Shown here: piece by piece, positions 6,883 to 13,804 of the stretch
Position numbering within the stretch: position 1 is the stretch's first letter
Layout of the letters: every line of letters starts with the position of its first letter
Made by a program: the position numbers and the translations under genes
Notes under the pieces: generated by a model
What the model was told of the DNA's origin: nothing
Seen by the model: only the letters and a program-made list of their open reading frames with translations
The model's database searches: none
Source of the DNA: JACVRM01 sp046262315
Lineage (GTDB): Bacteria > Actinomycetota > Thermoleophilia > Gaiellales > Gaiellaceae
NCBI GenBank assembly: GCA_046262315.1
Contig: JBHEMZ010000042.1
Coordinates: 1 to 14,354, forward strand
Direction: 5' to 3'
Length of the DNA stretch: 14,354 bases

Positions 6883-6888
6883 GCTAGC
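6883..6888. repeat. Right target-site duplication of the IS481 element (GCTAGC)
   Basis: Second copy of the GCTAGC at 5841-5846. The CTA at 6884-6886 is the TAG stop of the minus-strand formate dehydrogenase remnant. Confidence 0.85.
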
Positions 6889-8078
6889 CGGCCTTGAAGC
6901 GCGCTGCCTCCTCGGAGCCGCTGGTGGCGTCGCCGGCGCTGTAGGAGTGTGCGCCCGCTCCGGCCAGCTGCCCGCCGTCGACGATCAGGTACTGCTCCCG
7001 GATGGGGCGGGCGTCGAACCAGCATTCGAGGATCTCGCGGACGCCGGCGGCGTAGCGGGCCTGGGCGGACAGGCTGGTGCCCGACACGTGTGGCGTCATG
7101 CCATGGTTGGGCATCGTCCGCCAGGGATGGTCGGCAGGGGCCGGCTGCGGAAACCAAACGTCGCCGGCGTAGCCCGCCAGCTGGCCGCTCGCGCACGCGT
7201 GGGCGACTTCATCGCGATCGCAGATCTTGCCGCGTGCCGTGTTCACGAGGTAGGCGCCGCGCTTCATCTGGCCGATCAGCTGGGCCTCGAAGAGATGCTT
7301 CGTCTCCGGATGCAGTGGCGCGTTGATGGTGACTACATCGCAGACGCGGACAAGCGCTTCCGGAGTCGCGTGGAAGGTGACGCCCAGCTCCTGCTCGACC
7401 TCGGCAGGCAGACGGTGGCGGTCGGTGTAGTGGAGCCCGAGGTCGAACGGCTTCAGCCGCCGCAGCACCGCCGAGCCGATGCGGCCCGCGGCCACGGTGC
7501 CCACCTGCATGCCTTCGAGGTCGTAGGAGCGTGAGACGCAGTCGGCAATGTTCCAGCCGCCCTCAAGTACCCACTGGTGCGAGGGGATGAAGTTGCGGAC
7601 CAGGGCGAGGATCAGCATCACCACATGCTCGGCCACGCTGATCGAGTTGCAGTAAGTCACACGGTGACGCCATGGTCCATCGCCGCTTGCAAGTCAACGT
7701 GATCCGAGCCGATCCCGGACGTTACCGCCAGCTTCAGGTTCGGTGACCGGCCGATCCGCTCCGCCGTCAGGTAGGCGGGCCAGAACGGCTGTGAGATCAC
7801 GATCTCCGCCTCTGCGAGCTCCCGCTCGAAGGCCGAGTCCGGCCCGTCCTTGTCGGCCGTCACGGTCAGCCGGTGGCCGCGCTCCTCGAGGAACTTCCGC
7901 AACCCGAGCTCCCCCGAGACGCTGCCGAGCAGCTCGCCCGGCGTGAAATCGGTGCCCTCGGGACTCGGCGTCGTCTGGCCGTCGGGATAGCGCTCGATCG
8001 TGGGGATGTCGTCCCGCGCGTACGACGGCGGAAACCCACCTACGGGATCGCGTAAAGGACGCAGAGGACGTTCGCCAT
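6884..8078 (-). pseudogene. fdh: NAD-dependent formate dehydrogenase, disrupted by two frameshifts
   Basis: The conceptual product matches bacterial NAD-formate dehydrogenases (D-2-hydroxyacid dehydrogenase fold; formate to CO2 plus NADH) from end to end. Three frames are needed: MANVLCVLYAIP from the ATG ending at 8078; then GGFPPSYARDDIPTIERYPD through GIGSDHVDLQAAMDHGVTV; then TYCNSISVAEHVV to the C-terminal SEEAARFKAG. The first break (about 8043-8052) fits loss of one base. The second (about 7658-7668) fits loss of seven bases around the usual VTVAEVTYCN. Adding back eight bases gives 401 codons, the length typical of the family. Key motifs survive: AAGRIG (Rossmann), YTDRHR (Asp for NAD), NTARGK, WFPQPAP and GMTPHVSG. 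A fair ribosome binding site (GAGGGGTGA) precedes the ATG. The stop is in the IS481 target duplication. Recent inactivation or consensus errors are both possible. Confidence 0.88.
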
Positions 8079-8210
8079 GCCGCTCACCCCTCGAGTTCGG
8101 ATGCTCGGGAACCGACCTAGCCGAGCACTGTGGTCAGGCGCACCGTATGCCCGCGCGGTACTTCGCGTCCACTTGTTTGGGTTGGGTCGACACCCGCCTG
8201 CTTCGGTTTC

Positions 8211-8240
8211 GCAGGATGCCGCTCGAGCCGCGCATCCTGC
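8211..8240. terminator. Hairpin between methyltransferase and formate dehydrogenase genes
   Basis: GCAGGATGC (8211-8219) and GCATCCTGC (8232-8240) are a perfect 9-bp inverted repeat around a 12-nt loop. It lies 70 bp beyond the methyltransferase stop and upstream of the formate dehydrogenase start. No T-run follows on either strand, so it could be a terminator or a regulatory site. Confidence 0.3.
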
Positions 8241-8309
8241 ACGGAAACTCACTCGCCCCTCCGGCTGGGGGCTTGCGGCGCAGGGAACGGAGACCGCTCC
8301 GGTGCGCGG

Positions 8310-8839
8310 CTACTGCTGTGTGCGTGGGTTGGCGACGATGCACGTCATGAAGGAAGCGTCCGTACCGGTCGCTTTCACCTCGCTGACGCTGAACGCGTCA
8401 CTTTCCAGCGCCGTCTTCAGCTCCGTCGTCACCGCTCGCGTCCGTTGCGCGGAGGGGTGCTGCTGAAAGAGGTAGAGCACACCTCGCGGCGTCAAGAGGC
8501 GCTTGAGCACTCAGCCTCTCGCGCGGCGTCCGTGCGGAACAGGCGCACGTTGATTGCGAACGCTTTGTCGAATCGCTCGCCGATCATGGCCGCGTCCTGC
8601 AGCGCCAGCGCAACGAATATCGCTCGGCCGCGGCCGATGTGGACGCGGTTGCGGCGGGTAGCCTGGTCGATCATCGACTTCGACCGGTCGATCGCGGTGA
8701 TCGGTCCGTCGGACAGCGACTCGCAGATGAGAGAGACGGCCACACCCTGACCGCAGCCCAGCTCGAGCAGCCGCTCTGACGGGGCTACGTCGAGCATCTG
8801 CGCCGCCCAGACGAACCGATCCGCAACGTGATCCGTCAT
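8310..8839 (-). pseudogene. Class I SAM-dependent methyltransferase, one frameshift
   Basis: The first part (MTDHVADRFVWAAQML...) contains the SAM-binding motif I LLELGCGQG (24-32) with the acidic residue AIDRSKSM (49-56) after it, and FDKAFAINVRLF (90-101). The frame then switches at about 8504-8510 into VLKRLLTPRGVLYLFQQHPS, the usual post-motif segment, and ends in ASFMTCIVANPRTQQ. One missing G (GAGGTGCTC read as GAGTGCTC) would explain the break. The restored protein is about 176 residues. It resembles small soil-actinobacterial methyltransferases of unknown substrate. The ATG has only a distant GAGAGG upstream. With the base restored it would be an intact gene, so an assembly error must be considered. 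Confidence 0.75.
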
Positions 8840-9006
8840 CGGGGTTCCAACATCCTCTCGGCGCAGCTCGCGGAGGCGTACGAGTGCGCAGCGACCTTCG
8901 ATCGCCCCAACCCGCCCATGCTCGTCATGATGCCGATGTGTGGCGCCAGCTCCCTTCGCTGCAGCGATCGGCCCGTCGCGCTCGAGCAGCCCGTCCCAGG
9001 ACACCG

Positions 9007-9351
9007 ATGACTCCCGACGAAGGCGCCGACCGGAAGGCGGAACAGCGTTTCGAACAGCTTGCTTACCACTTCCTCGCTGATCCGACGGTCACTCGCGGAA
9101 CCGTTGGTTCGACGCCGGGTCTCCGGACCCGGAGCAAGATCTTCGCCATGCTCGCCAGGGGCGAGCTCGTCGTGAAGCTGCCAAAGGCGCGCGTCGACCA
9201 ACTCGTCGAAGCCGGCATCGGGCGGCGGTTCGATCCAGGACACGGCCGGCTGATGAAGGAATGGGCGACCGTCGATTTCGCCGCCGTCGACGACTGGGAG
9301 GCCCTCGCCGACGAAGCACTCCAGTTCGTCGGATCGGCTGCCGCGCGTTAA
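9007..9351 (+). CDS. TfoX N-terminal-like small protein
   Basis: 114 residues. After an acidic/basic N-terminus (RKAEQRFEQLAYHFLAD) come GLRTRSKIFAMLARGELVVKL, the RVDQLVEAGIG helix, FDPGHGRLMKEWATV and a closing helix DWEALADEALQFV. This order (FAML, LVVKLP, FDPG.GR.MKEW) is characteristic of TfoX_N/YjbR-like single-domain proteins common in actinobacteria. Their biochemical role is not established, and similarity to the competence regulator TfoX covers only the fold. The ATG at 9007 has an AGGA upstream; reading further upstream adds sequence with no family resemblance. Confidence 0.65.
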   Translation: MTPDEGADRKAEQRFEQLAYHFLADPTVTRGTVGSTPGLRTRSKIFAMLARGELVVKLPKARVDQLVEAGIGRRFDPGHGRLMKEWATVDFAAVDDWEALADEALQFVGSAAAR

Positions 9352-9417
9352 GAGCCTCCATTCCGTCTCGCAGAAAGAGCGCCGACGAGCTCGACGCGGC
9401 GCCCGCTGCCGAGTGGG

Positions 9418-9768
9418 TCAGGCTCGCGTTTTGTCGAGGTATTGCAGGAGCTCATGCGCGGCGAGCTCAACCTCTTTGTGTCGCCACTCGGCTGCTCGGT
9501 ACTGGCTAGCGATCAGACCCATCCCATGGACGCGCCGGAAGTCTCCATAGACAAATGCGTATCGGGCCTTCGTCTCGTCGCTGGCACCTTCAGTGAGTCC
9601 CAGATGCCAGGCGGCGTAATCAGCCCATGAGTGCGACCTCAAGAGCTCGTTCTCGTCGTCGGCACTCGGTTGAGCGTCGCTCCACACGCTGTCGAGCACG
9701 TACTGGTGTGCGTCGATGAGCTCTCTCGCTCGCGCCACGGCCCGCTCGTTGACTGTGTACGACGCCAT
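9418..9768 (-). CDS. Conserved hypothetical protein (116 residues)
   Basis: The product starts MASYTVNERAVARARELIDA and continues through a conserved-looking core (HSWADYAAWHLGLTEG, then ARYAFVYGDFRRVHGMGLIAS) to EWRHKEVELAAHELLQYLDK. I recognise this as a small protein frequent in actinobacteria, without known function. It is soluble, rich in aromatic and charged residues, and likely all-helical. The ATG ending at 9768 was chosen because the family usually begins near the VNERAV motif; a TTG five codons upstream is possible. No good ribosome binding site is seen for either. Confidence 0.7.
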   Translation of the reverse strand: MASYTVNERAVARARELIDAHQYVLDSVWSDAQPSADDENELLRSHSWADYAAWHLGLTEGASDETKARYAFVYGDFRRVHGMGLIASQYRAAEWRHKEVELAAHELLQYLDKTRA

Positions 9769-9838
9769 GGTCAATTCTGCCAATCGTTGTCGCCGTTCAG
9801 GCGCTCGGCGAGCGGGTCAGCGTCTCATGCGGTGATCG

Positions 9839-10255
9839 TCAAGCGTCTGGTGGCCGGCGTTCCGGATAGCAGGGCAGACCGTCGTCCGGGATGGGCTCCC
9901 ACGACGCGGCGTACGCGACGTACTGCCTGTAGCTCGGCCGGACGCCGGGGTCGTGGTCGAAGGTTCCCATGCGGACACCGGAGATCTCCCCGGTCGACGG
10001 GTCGCTGCTCCAGAGCGCTCCACCGCAGCGCGAGCAGAAGGACTTCGGGAAACCCTCAGGAGGCGCCCAGGTGCTGACCAGCTTCTCGCCGGCAGTGACG
10101 CGCAGCGACCCGGGCACGATGCGCGCCTGGGCGGACGCGGCCGTGCCGGTGCGGCGCTGGCAGCGGATGCAGTGGCAATAGCTCGCTGCCGCCGGCGGCT
10201 CGGCGAGCTCGAAGCGCACGCCGCCACAGAGACAGCCGCCGGTGAAGATCGCCAC
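9839..10255 (-). CDS. GFA/CENP-V family zinc protein
   Basis: 138 residues. The zinc ligands of the Mss4-like GFA fold are all present: GCLCGG (C8, C10), YCHCIRCQRRTG (C27, C29, C32) and FCSRCGGALW (C74, C77). The family includes glutathione-dependent formaldehyde-activating enzyme, but most members have no proven substrate, so that specific activity is not claimed. The gene starts at GTG with a weak upstream region and is divergent from the VOC gene at 10478. The end is Pro/Arg-rich (YPERRPPDA). Confidence 0.85.
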   Translation of the reverse strand: MAIFTGGCLCGGVRFELAEPPAAASYCHCIRCQRRTGTAASAQARIVPGSLRVTAGEKLVSTWAPPEGFPKSFCSRCGGALWSSDPSTGEISGVRMGTFDHDPGVRPSYRQYVAYAASWEPIPDDGLPCYPERRPPDA

Positions 10256-10477
10256 CCCGACGAGTCTACGCGCGAGTAGCGCCTGCGAGTGCCGCCCCCG
10301 CGACGCGCGGCTAGCTTCGCGGCTAGTTCGAAGTTTCGGCCCGGCGCGCGATCAGCTTCAAGTGCCGTTCGCCTCCGACGGCGACGGCCGAGACGGCCGA
10401 TGAGTTTTCACCGGTGCCGCGGTCTAACAGGACAGAAGCAGCGCCAACCGACGCCTGTTACCAGAGAGGACGAGGCG

Positions 10478-10951
10478 ATGCACGAGATCACTCCATGCCT
10501 GTGGTTCGACACCGAAGGGGAAGACGCGGCGAAGTTCTACACGTCGGTGTTCCCGAACTCGAGGATCGTGGACGTCGCCCGTTACGGCGAAGCCGGGCCT
10601 CGCCCCGAAGGGACGGTGATGACCGTGAGCTTCGAGCTGGATGGGCAGAAGTTCGTGGCCTTGAACGGCGGGCCCGACTTCACGTTCGACGAGGCCATCT
10701 CGTTCCAGGTGAGCTGCAAGACACAGGAAGAGGTGGATGCGTTCTGGAGCAAGCTCTCCGAAGGTGGGGAAGAAGGCCCGTGCGGATGGCTGAAGGACAA
10801 GTACGGCCTCTCCTGGCAGATCATTCCGACTGTCCTGCCCGAGCTGCTGGGCGACTCGGACGCCGACAAGTCGCGGCGGGTCATGGAGGCGATGCTCAAG
10901 ATGAAGAAGATCGAGATCGACGTTCTCGAGCGAGCCGCGGCGCAGGCCTAG
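10478..10951 (+). CDS. VOC-fold protein, PhnB / 3-demethylubiquinone methyltransferase-like group
   Basis: 157 residues. MHEITPCLWFDTEGEDAAKFYTSVFPNSRI is the typical opening of this VOC group, followed by GTVMTVSFELDGQKFVALNGG (45-65), the FDEAISFQVSC strand (70-80), and CGWLKDKYGLSWQIIPTVLPELL (102-124). The C-terminal helix VMEAMLKMKKIEIDVLERA is also characteristic. Despite the database name, these proteins are not methyltransferases; substrates are unknown. AGAGAGGACGAGG precedes the ATG. The TAG stop lies in the middle of a 16-bp palindrome. Confidence 0.9.
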   Translation: MHEITPCLWFDTEGEDAAKFYTSVFPNSRIVDVARYGEAGPRPEGTVMTVSFELDGQKFVALNGGPDFTFDEAISFQVSCKTQEEVDAFWSKLSEGGEEGPCGWLKDKYGLSWQIIPTVLPELLGDSDADKSRRVMEAMLKMKKIEIDVLERAAAQA

Positions 10952-10957
10952 GCCTGC
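10942..10957. repeat. Perfect 16-bp palindrome spanning the VOC stop codon
   Basis: GCAGGCCTAGGCCTGC is self-complementary across all 16 bases and includes the TAG at 10949-10951. With no loop it is a poor hairpin but could contribute to termination or be a protein site. Confidence 0.4.
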
Positions 10958-11064
10958 CTGGCAAGGAGCTCGCCGGAGCAGTCCCGGCACCTTGCATGTG
11001 TACGCCCTCGCACGTCAGTAGCCGCTCAGCAGAGCACCGACCCGTCGACCGCGAACTGAAAGGA

Positions 11065-11090
11065 GATGCGGGCCCCTTGGGGCCTGCATC
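11065..11090. terminator. Strong hairpin between convergent VOC and ABM-like genes, likely terminator
   Basis: GATGCGGGCCCC (11065-11076) pairs with GGGGCCTGCATC (11079-11090): twelve pairs with one G-T and a two-base loop. On the minus strand it begins two bases after the ABM-like gene's stop and is followed by TCCTTTC, a weak pyrimidine tract. It also lies downstream of the plus-strand VOC gene, so it may serve both. Confidence 0.6.
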
Positions 11091-11092
11091 GT

Positions 11093-11404
11093 CTACGCAC
11101 GCACTCCCGCGTGTACTTCCACGATGGCGCTTCGTAGAGGTCGGCCGACCGCACCGTGCCGCCGACCCCCGCACGATCTCCTCGCGCTTCGGCCCGAACC
11201 GGCGTTCCGCCTCCTCCGCCCCTCCCTGGTCTCTCAGAGCACGACGGATCGCGCACGGCGGTTCTGCTCGTCGATTAGCGAGATGAAGCCGGCGAAGCCG
11301 TCGATCTCCTTGAGCCCGGGAATGATCTTCTCCCGGATGGTCGCCAGAACCTCCTCGCGCTTGGACGGATCGACGCCCTCGACCTCGACCAGCCGTCCGT
11401 ACAT
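11093..11404 (-). pseudogene. ABM-like (dimeric alpha-beta barrel) small protein, four lesions
   Basis: The start is good: ATG ending at 11404 with GGAGGAGGAG upstream. The first frame gives MYGRLVEVEGVDPSKREEVL through DGFAGFISLIDEQNRRARSVVL and then TGA, where the family has Trp (TGG). The remaining pieces EEAERRFGPKREEIVRG, GGTVRSADLYEAP and IVEVHAGVRA are each in a different frame. The breaks near 11220-11228, 11163-11170 (a run of G) and 11122-11128 each fit one missing base. The restored product would be about 104 residues ending at the CTA at 11093-11095, a normal length for antibiotic-biosynthesis-monooxygenase-like proteins. Four lesions in 310 bases beside otherwise conserved motifs is striking. 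Confidence 0.7.
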
Positions 11405-11545
11405 TGCTCCTCCTCCCGTCGAACGTCGCGACGATCCCACGCTCGTCCGGGCGGCCGCTCAATCCACTCGCACACCGACGTCCGGCTTTCGCCGACCTCC
11501 TTCTGTTCGGATTGTTGGGAGCTCGGGAGATCCAGAGTCTCGACG

Positions 11546-11579
11546 GCGGAGGCGCCGCCACGGGCAGCGGCGCCTCCGC
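11546..11579. terminator. 13-bp perfect hairpin after the third VOC gene
   Basis: GCGGAGGCGCCGC (11546-11558) and GCGGCGCCTCCGC (11567-11579) pair perfectly around an 8-nt loop. The structure starts ten bases after the stop of the minus-strand VOC gene and separates it from the ABM-like gene. No T-run follows, as is common in GC-rich actinobacterial terminators. Confidence 0.6.
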
Positions 11580-11588
11580 TTCAGCGTC

Positions 11589-11957
11589 CTACTCGGTCGG
11601 GGCCGGGGCGGACGGGTCGTTCTGCCAGAGACCGAACTCGTTGCCGTGTGGATCCCTGCACGTCGCGAACCAGCCCATGGCGGGCACCGCCTGCGGCGCG
11701 TCCGCCTCGCCGCCAAGCTGCTTCACGCGTGCGGCGCCGGCGTTGATGTCGTCGACGTCGAAGTAGGCGCGCGTCCCGCGTTTACCGGGCTCCATGTTGG
11801 TGATCGCCCCGCCGGTCTGGTCGCCGATCCGGGTCATGTGGTACTCGGACGGGCCGGGGTATGCCTGGAACTCCCAGCCGAAGAGCGAGCCCCAGAACTC
11901 GCGTCCCTCCTCGGTCTCGTCCGCCGGGATCTCGAAGTGCACGATCTGACCGGGCAT
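11589..11957 (-). CDS. VOC-fold protein (glyoxalase/bleomycin-resistance type)
   Basis: 122 residues. MPGQIVHFEIPADETEEGREFWGSLFGWEF is the standard start of this VOC subgroup. It is followed by GDQTGGAITNMEPG (46-59), the RAYFDVDDINAGAARVKQLGG strand-helix (63-83) and ATCRDPHGNEFGLWQND (98-114). H7, the Glu in EFGLW and the surrounding pattern fit metal-binding glyoxalase-like folds, but no substrate can be named. The ATG ending at 11957 is backed by GAGAGGAGGG; reading further upstream has no family similarity. Confidence 0.9.
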   Translation of the reverse strand: MPGQIVHFEIPADETEEGREFWGSLFGWEFQAYPGPSEYHMTRIGDQTGGAITNMEPGKRGTRAYFDVDDINAGAARVKQLGGEADAPQAVPAMGWFATCRDPHGNEFGLWQNDPSAPAPTE

Positions 11958-12077
11958 CGGCCCTCCTCTCGCATCGTCGTCCGGCGGAGACTCGGCTCCG
12001 CCGCTGTCATGCAAGAGACGCGTCGGGCGGGGGAAACTCATCGGTGCCGAGGCCCGTTTCTCCCGTGGTGGCGGCGA

Positions 12078-12083
12078 TAGCCT
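12078..12083 (+). promoter_or_regulatory. Candidate -10 box of a leaderless transcript (TAGCCT)
   Basis: TAGCCT (TAnnnT) ends six bases before the ATG of the AlkZ-like gene, the spacing at which transcription would start on or next to the ATG. No Shine-Dalgarno is present, which agrees with a leaderless mRNA. The -35 region (CGTTTC, 17-nt spacer) is weak. Confidence 0.45.
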
Positions 12084-12089
12084 CGCCTT

Positions 12090-13202
12090 ATGACGCCTCG
12101 AATCACCTGGCAACAGGCGCTTGCTTGGCGGATGCAACAGCACTTACTGGATCCACTCGGTACGTTGCCCGTCGCACGGGTGGTCGCTCGTCTCTGTGGT
12201 GTCCAGACGCAGGTGGCGTCGTCCGCCGAGCTCGCGGTCCGTGTCCGCCGGAAGGCGTCGCGGCCCGGCGAGATCGGCCGCGCCCTGTCCGAGGGTCGCC
12301 TCATCAAGACCTGGGCGATGCGGGGCGCGCTCCACCTGCTCTCGCCCGAGGAGGGCGGGGCCTTCCTCTCACTCTTGGCCGCCGATCGGTTGTGGGCGAG
12401 CTGGCAGCGCTACTTCGGCATGACCACCAAGCAGATGGATGTGCTTCGGCGCGCGATCCGCAACGCGCTCGAAGGCGAGCCTCGTACTCGGCTCGAACTG
12501 GCGGAGGCGGTCAGCGCCCAGCGTGGACTCGGACCTGTCGGCGAAGCGATCCGCTCAGGCTGGGGTGAGCTCCTGAAGCCTCTCGCATGGCATGGAGACC
12601 TGTGCTTCGGCCCAAGCCGGGGCACACGAGTGACCTTCACGCTTCCCGAGGCCGCCGGCTCACGCTGGGCCGGCGTTCCCGATGCCGAAAAGGCAGCCCC
12701 CGTCGCTCTCGCTGCCTACTTTCGCGCCTACGGGCCGGCCGACCTCGAGGCTCTCCGCGCCTGGCTTGCCGGATCGGTCGACAAACGGCAGCTGCGGACC
12801 TGGTTCGGCGCATTTGGCGACCAGCTGGCCGAGGTCGAGGTGGACGGTGAGCCCGCGTACGTCCTGGCAGAGGACCTCGACGAGCTCGCCTCGACGAGGT
12901 CCACGCGTGCGGTGCGACTGCTGCCGGGCTTCGACCAGTACGTTCTGGGTCCCGGCACCGCGGATGGCCACGTCGTGCCGGCGGCGCGGCGTGCTGCGGT
13001 GAGCAGGCAGAGCGGTCATATCTCGCCCGTCGTGGTGGCGGGCGGCGCCGTGTGCGGCACCTGGAAGCTGGATCGAGACCGCGTCTGCGTCGCCTGGTTC
13101 GAGGAGACGGGCAGGCCGCCGCGGAAGGCGCTGGAGGAGGAGGTTGCGCGGCTGTCCTCGATCCTTGATCGCGAACTCGAGTCGGCGATCAGCCTCGCGT
13201 AG
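12090..13202 (+). CDS. HTH_42 winged-helix protein, AlkZ-like DNA glycosylase family
   Basis: 370 residues, the family's full length. The N-terminal part carries RLCGVQTQVASSAELAV with a Q-T-Q motif at 39-41, the position of the catalytic Q-x-Q of AlkZ glycosylases; the YcaQ/AlkX subgroup has Q-x-D instead. Other family landmarks are KTWAMRGALHLLSPEE (73-88), YFRAYGPADLEALRAW (210-225) and LLPGFDQYVLG (277-287). Members unhook DNA interstrand crosslinks or remove bulky alkylated bases. That activity here is inferred from the motif only. The protein has no membrane segment. The start lacks a ribosome binding site but has a -10 box at leaderless spacing. It ends shortly before the sigma-factor remnant on the opposite strand. 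Confidence 0.88.
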   Translation: MTPRITWQQALAWRMQQHLLDPLGTLPVARVVARLCGVQTQVASSAELAVRVRRKASRPGEIGRALSEGRLIKTWAMRGALHLLSPEEGGAFLSLLAADRLWASWQRYFGMTTKQMDVLRRAIRNALEGEPRTRLELAEAVSAQRGLGPVGEAIRSGWGELLKPLAWHGDLCFGPSRGTRVTFTLPEAAGSRWAGVPDAEKAAPVALAAYFRAYGPADLEALRAWLAGSVDKRQLRTWFGAFGDQLAEVEVDGEPAYVLAEDLDELASTRSTRAVRLLPGFDQYVLGPGTADGHVVPAARRAAVSRQSGHISPVVVAGGAVCGTWKLDRDRVCVAWFEETGRPPRKALEEEVARLSSILDRELESAISLA

Positions 13203-13229
13203 CCGTACGGAAGCGACACCGGGCGCCGG

Positions 13230-13381
13230 TCAGCCTTGGAGCTCCGCCCTCCGCCGCTCGAGGAAGCGGCGCTCGTGTCCGAGTGCACGAGCTCGAGCGC
13301 GCGGTCGTAGGCCGCCCGGGCGTCTTTGACGCGATCGAGCCGGCGCAGCAGCTCCGCGCGCGTCGCGTGGAGATAGTTCGC
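13230..13381 (-). pseudogene. 3' remnant of an ECF sigma factor (TPR-tailed, ECF42-like)
   Basis: Directly after the stop of the MmcQ-like gene, in the same frame, the sequence reads ANYLHATRAELLRRLDRVKD and then ARAAYDRALELVHS. After a one-base slip near 13276-13282 it continues HERRFLERRRAELQG and stops. The pattern HATRAELLRRL, ARAAYDRAL, ERRFLERR.AEL is the well-known end of large ECF sigma factors with a C-terminal TPR-like domain. Only about 50 of the expected 400 or so residues remain, with no start, no sigma2 and no sigma4. It is a truncated relic whose 5' part has been replaced by the MmcQ gene. The assignment rests on motif recognition. Confidence 0.6.
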
Positions 13382-13783
13382 TCAGTTGTCTGGAACCCCG
13401 TGGTCTTGGAGCCACGCCTCAGCGGCACGCTTTGGCGCTCTTGTGAGCCACGCCTCGACCACCAGCTCATGCAGCTCATCCCGATCGACGCGGCCCATAT
13501 CTGGGATCCGCATCAACACGGCGGGGTAGCCGTCGAAGTGCGGCGTCGTGAAGAACACGCCGCGGTCGTCGGCGAGCAGGAGGTCCTTTTCGCCGAGGTC
13601 GGCGACGCGGACCATCAACACGTCGTCGAGGCGCTCACCGGTCTGCGGATCAAGCGCGTCGCGTCTGCGGCCGCGATGGCAGCAGAAGAGCTTGCCGTGT
13701 ACGAGGTACGACGGCCGACCGTCTTCCGACACGTCTTTTGTCGTATGCGGAAGAGCTAGCGCGAGCTCGTCGAGGTCGGCCAT
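13382..13783 (-). CDS. MmcQ/YjbR-like protein
   Basis: 133 residues from the ATG ending at 13783; a TTG three codons upstream is less likely. MADLDELALALPHTTKD opens the family, followed by RPSYLVHGKLFCCHRG (23-38), VLMVRVADLGEKDLLLADD (55-73), FFTTPHFDGYPAVLMRI (76-92) and a closing region DELHELVVEAWLTRAPKRAA. These are small alpha/beta proteins with a CyaY-like fold, sometimes called DNA-binding; no role is proven. It is divergent from the YCII gene across a 79-bp gap, and its stop abuts the sigma-factor relic. Confidence 0.82.
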   Translation of the reverse strand: MADLDELALALPHTTKDVSEDGRPSYLVHGKLFCCHRGRRRDALDPQTGERLDDVLMVRVADLGEKDLLLADDRGVFFTTPHFDGYPAVLMRIPDMGRVDRDELHELVVEAWLTRAPKRAAEAWLQDHGVPDN

Positions 13784-13804
13784 CGTCGTCAAGGCGCCAC
13801 TCTG

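Noticed and set aside
8255..8272. GCCCC/GGGGC hairpin downstream of the methyltransferase
   Set aside because: Five pairs in a C/G-rich stretch with no T-run is not distinguishable from background.
6884..10255. A formaldehyde-to-formate-to-CO2 pathway from the GFA protein and formate dehydrogenase
   Set aside because: The two genes are 1.8 kb apart and in separate units, most GFA-fold proteins have no proven formaldehyde activity, and the formate dehydrogenase is disrupted.
10307..10331. Short direct repeat CGCGGCTAG in the GFA/VOC gap
   Set aside because: It has two copies only, imperfect beyond nine bases, within the range of chance for this composition; no link to the IS element was seen.
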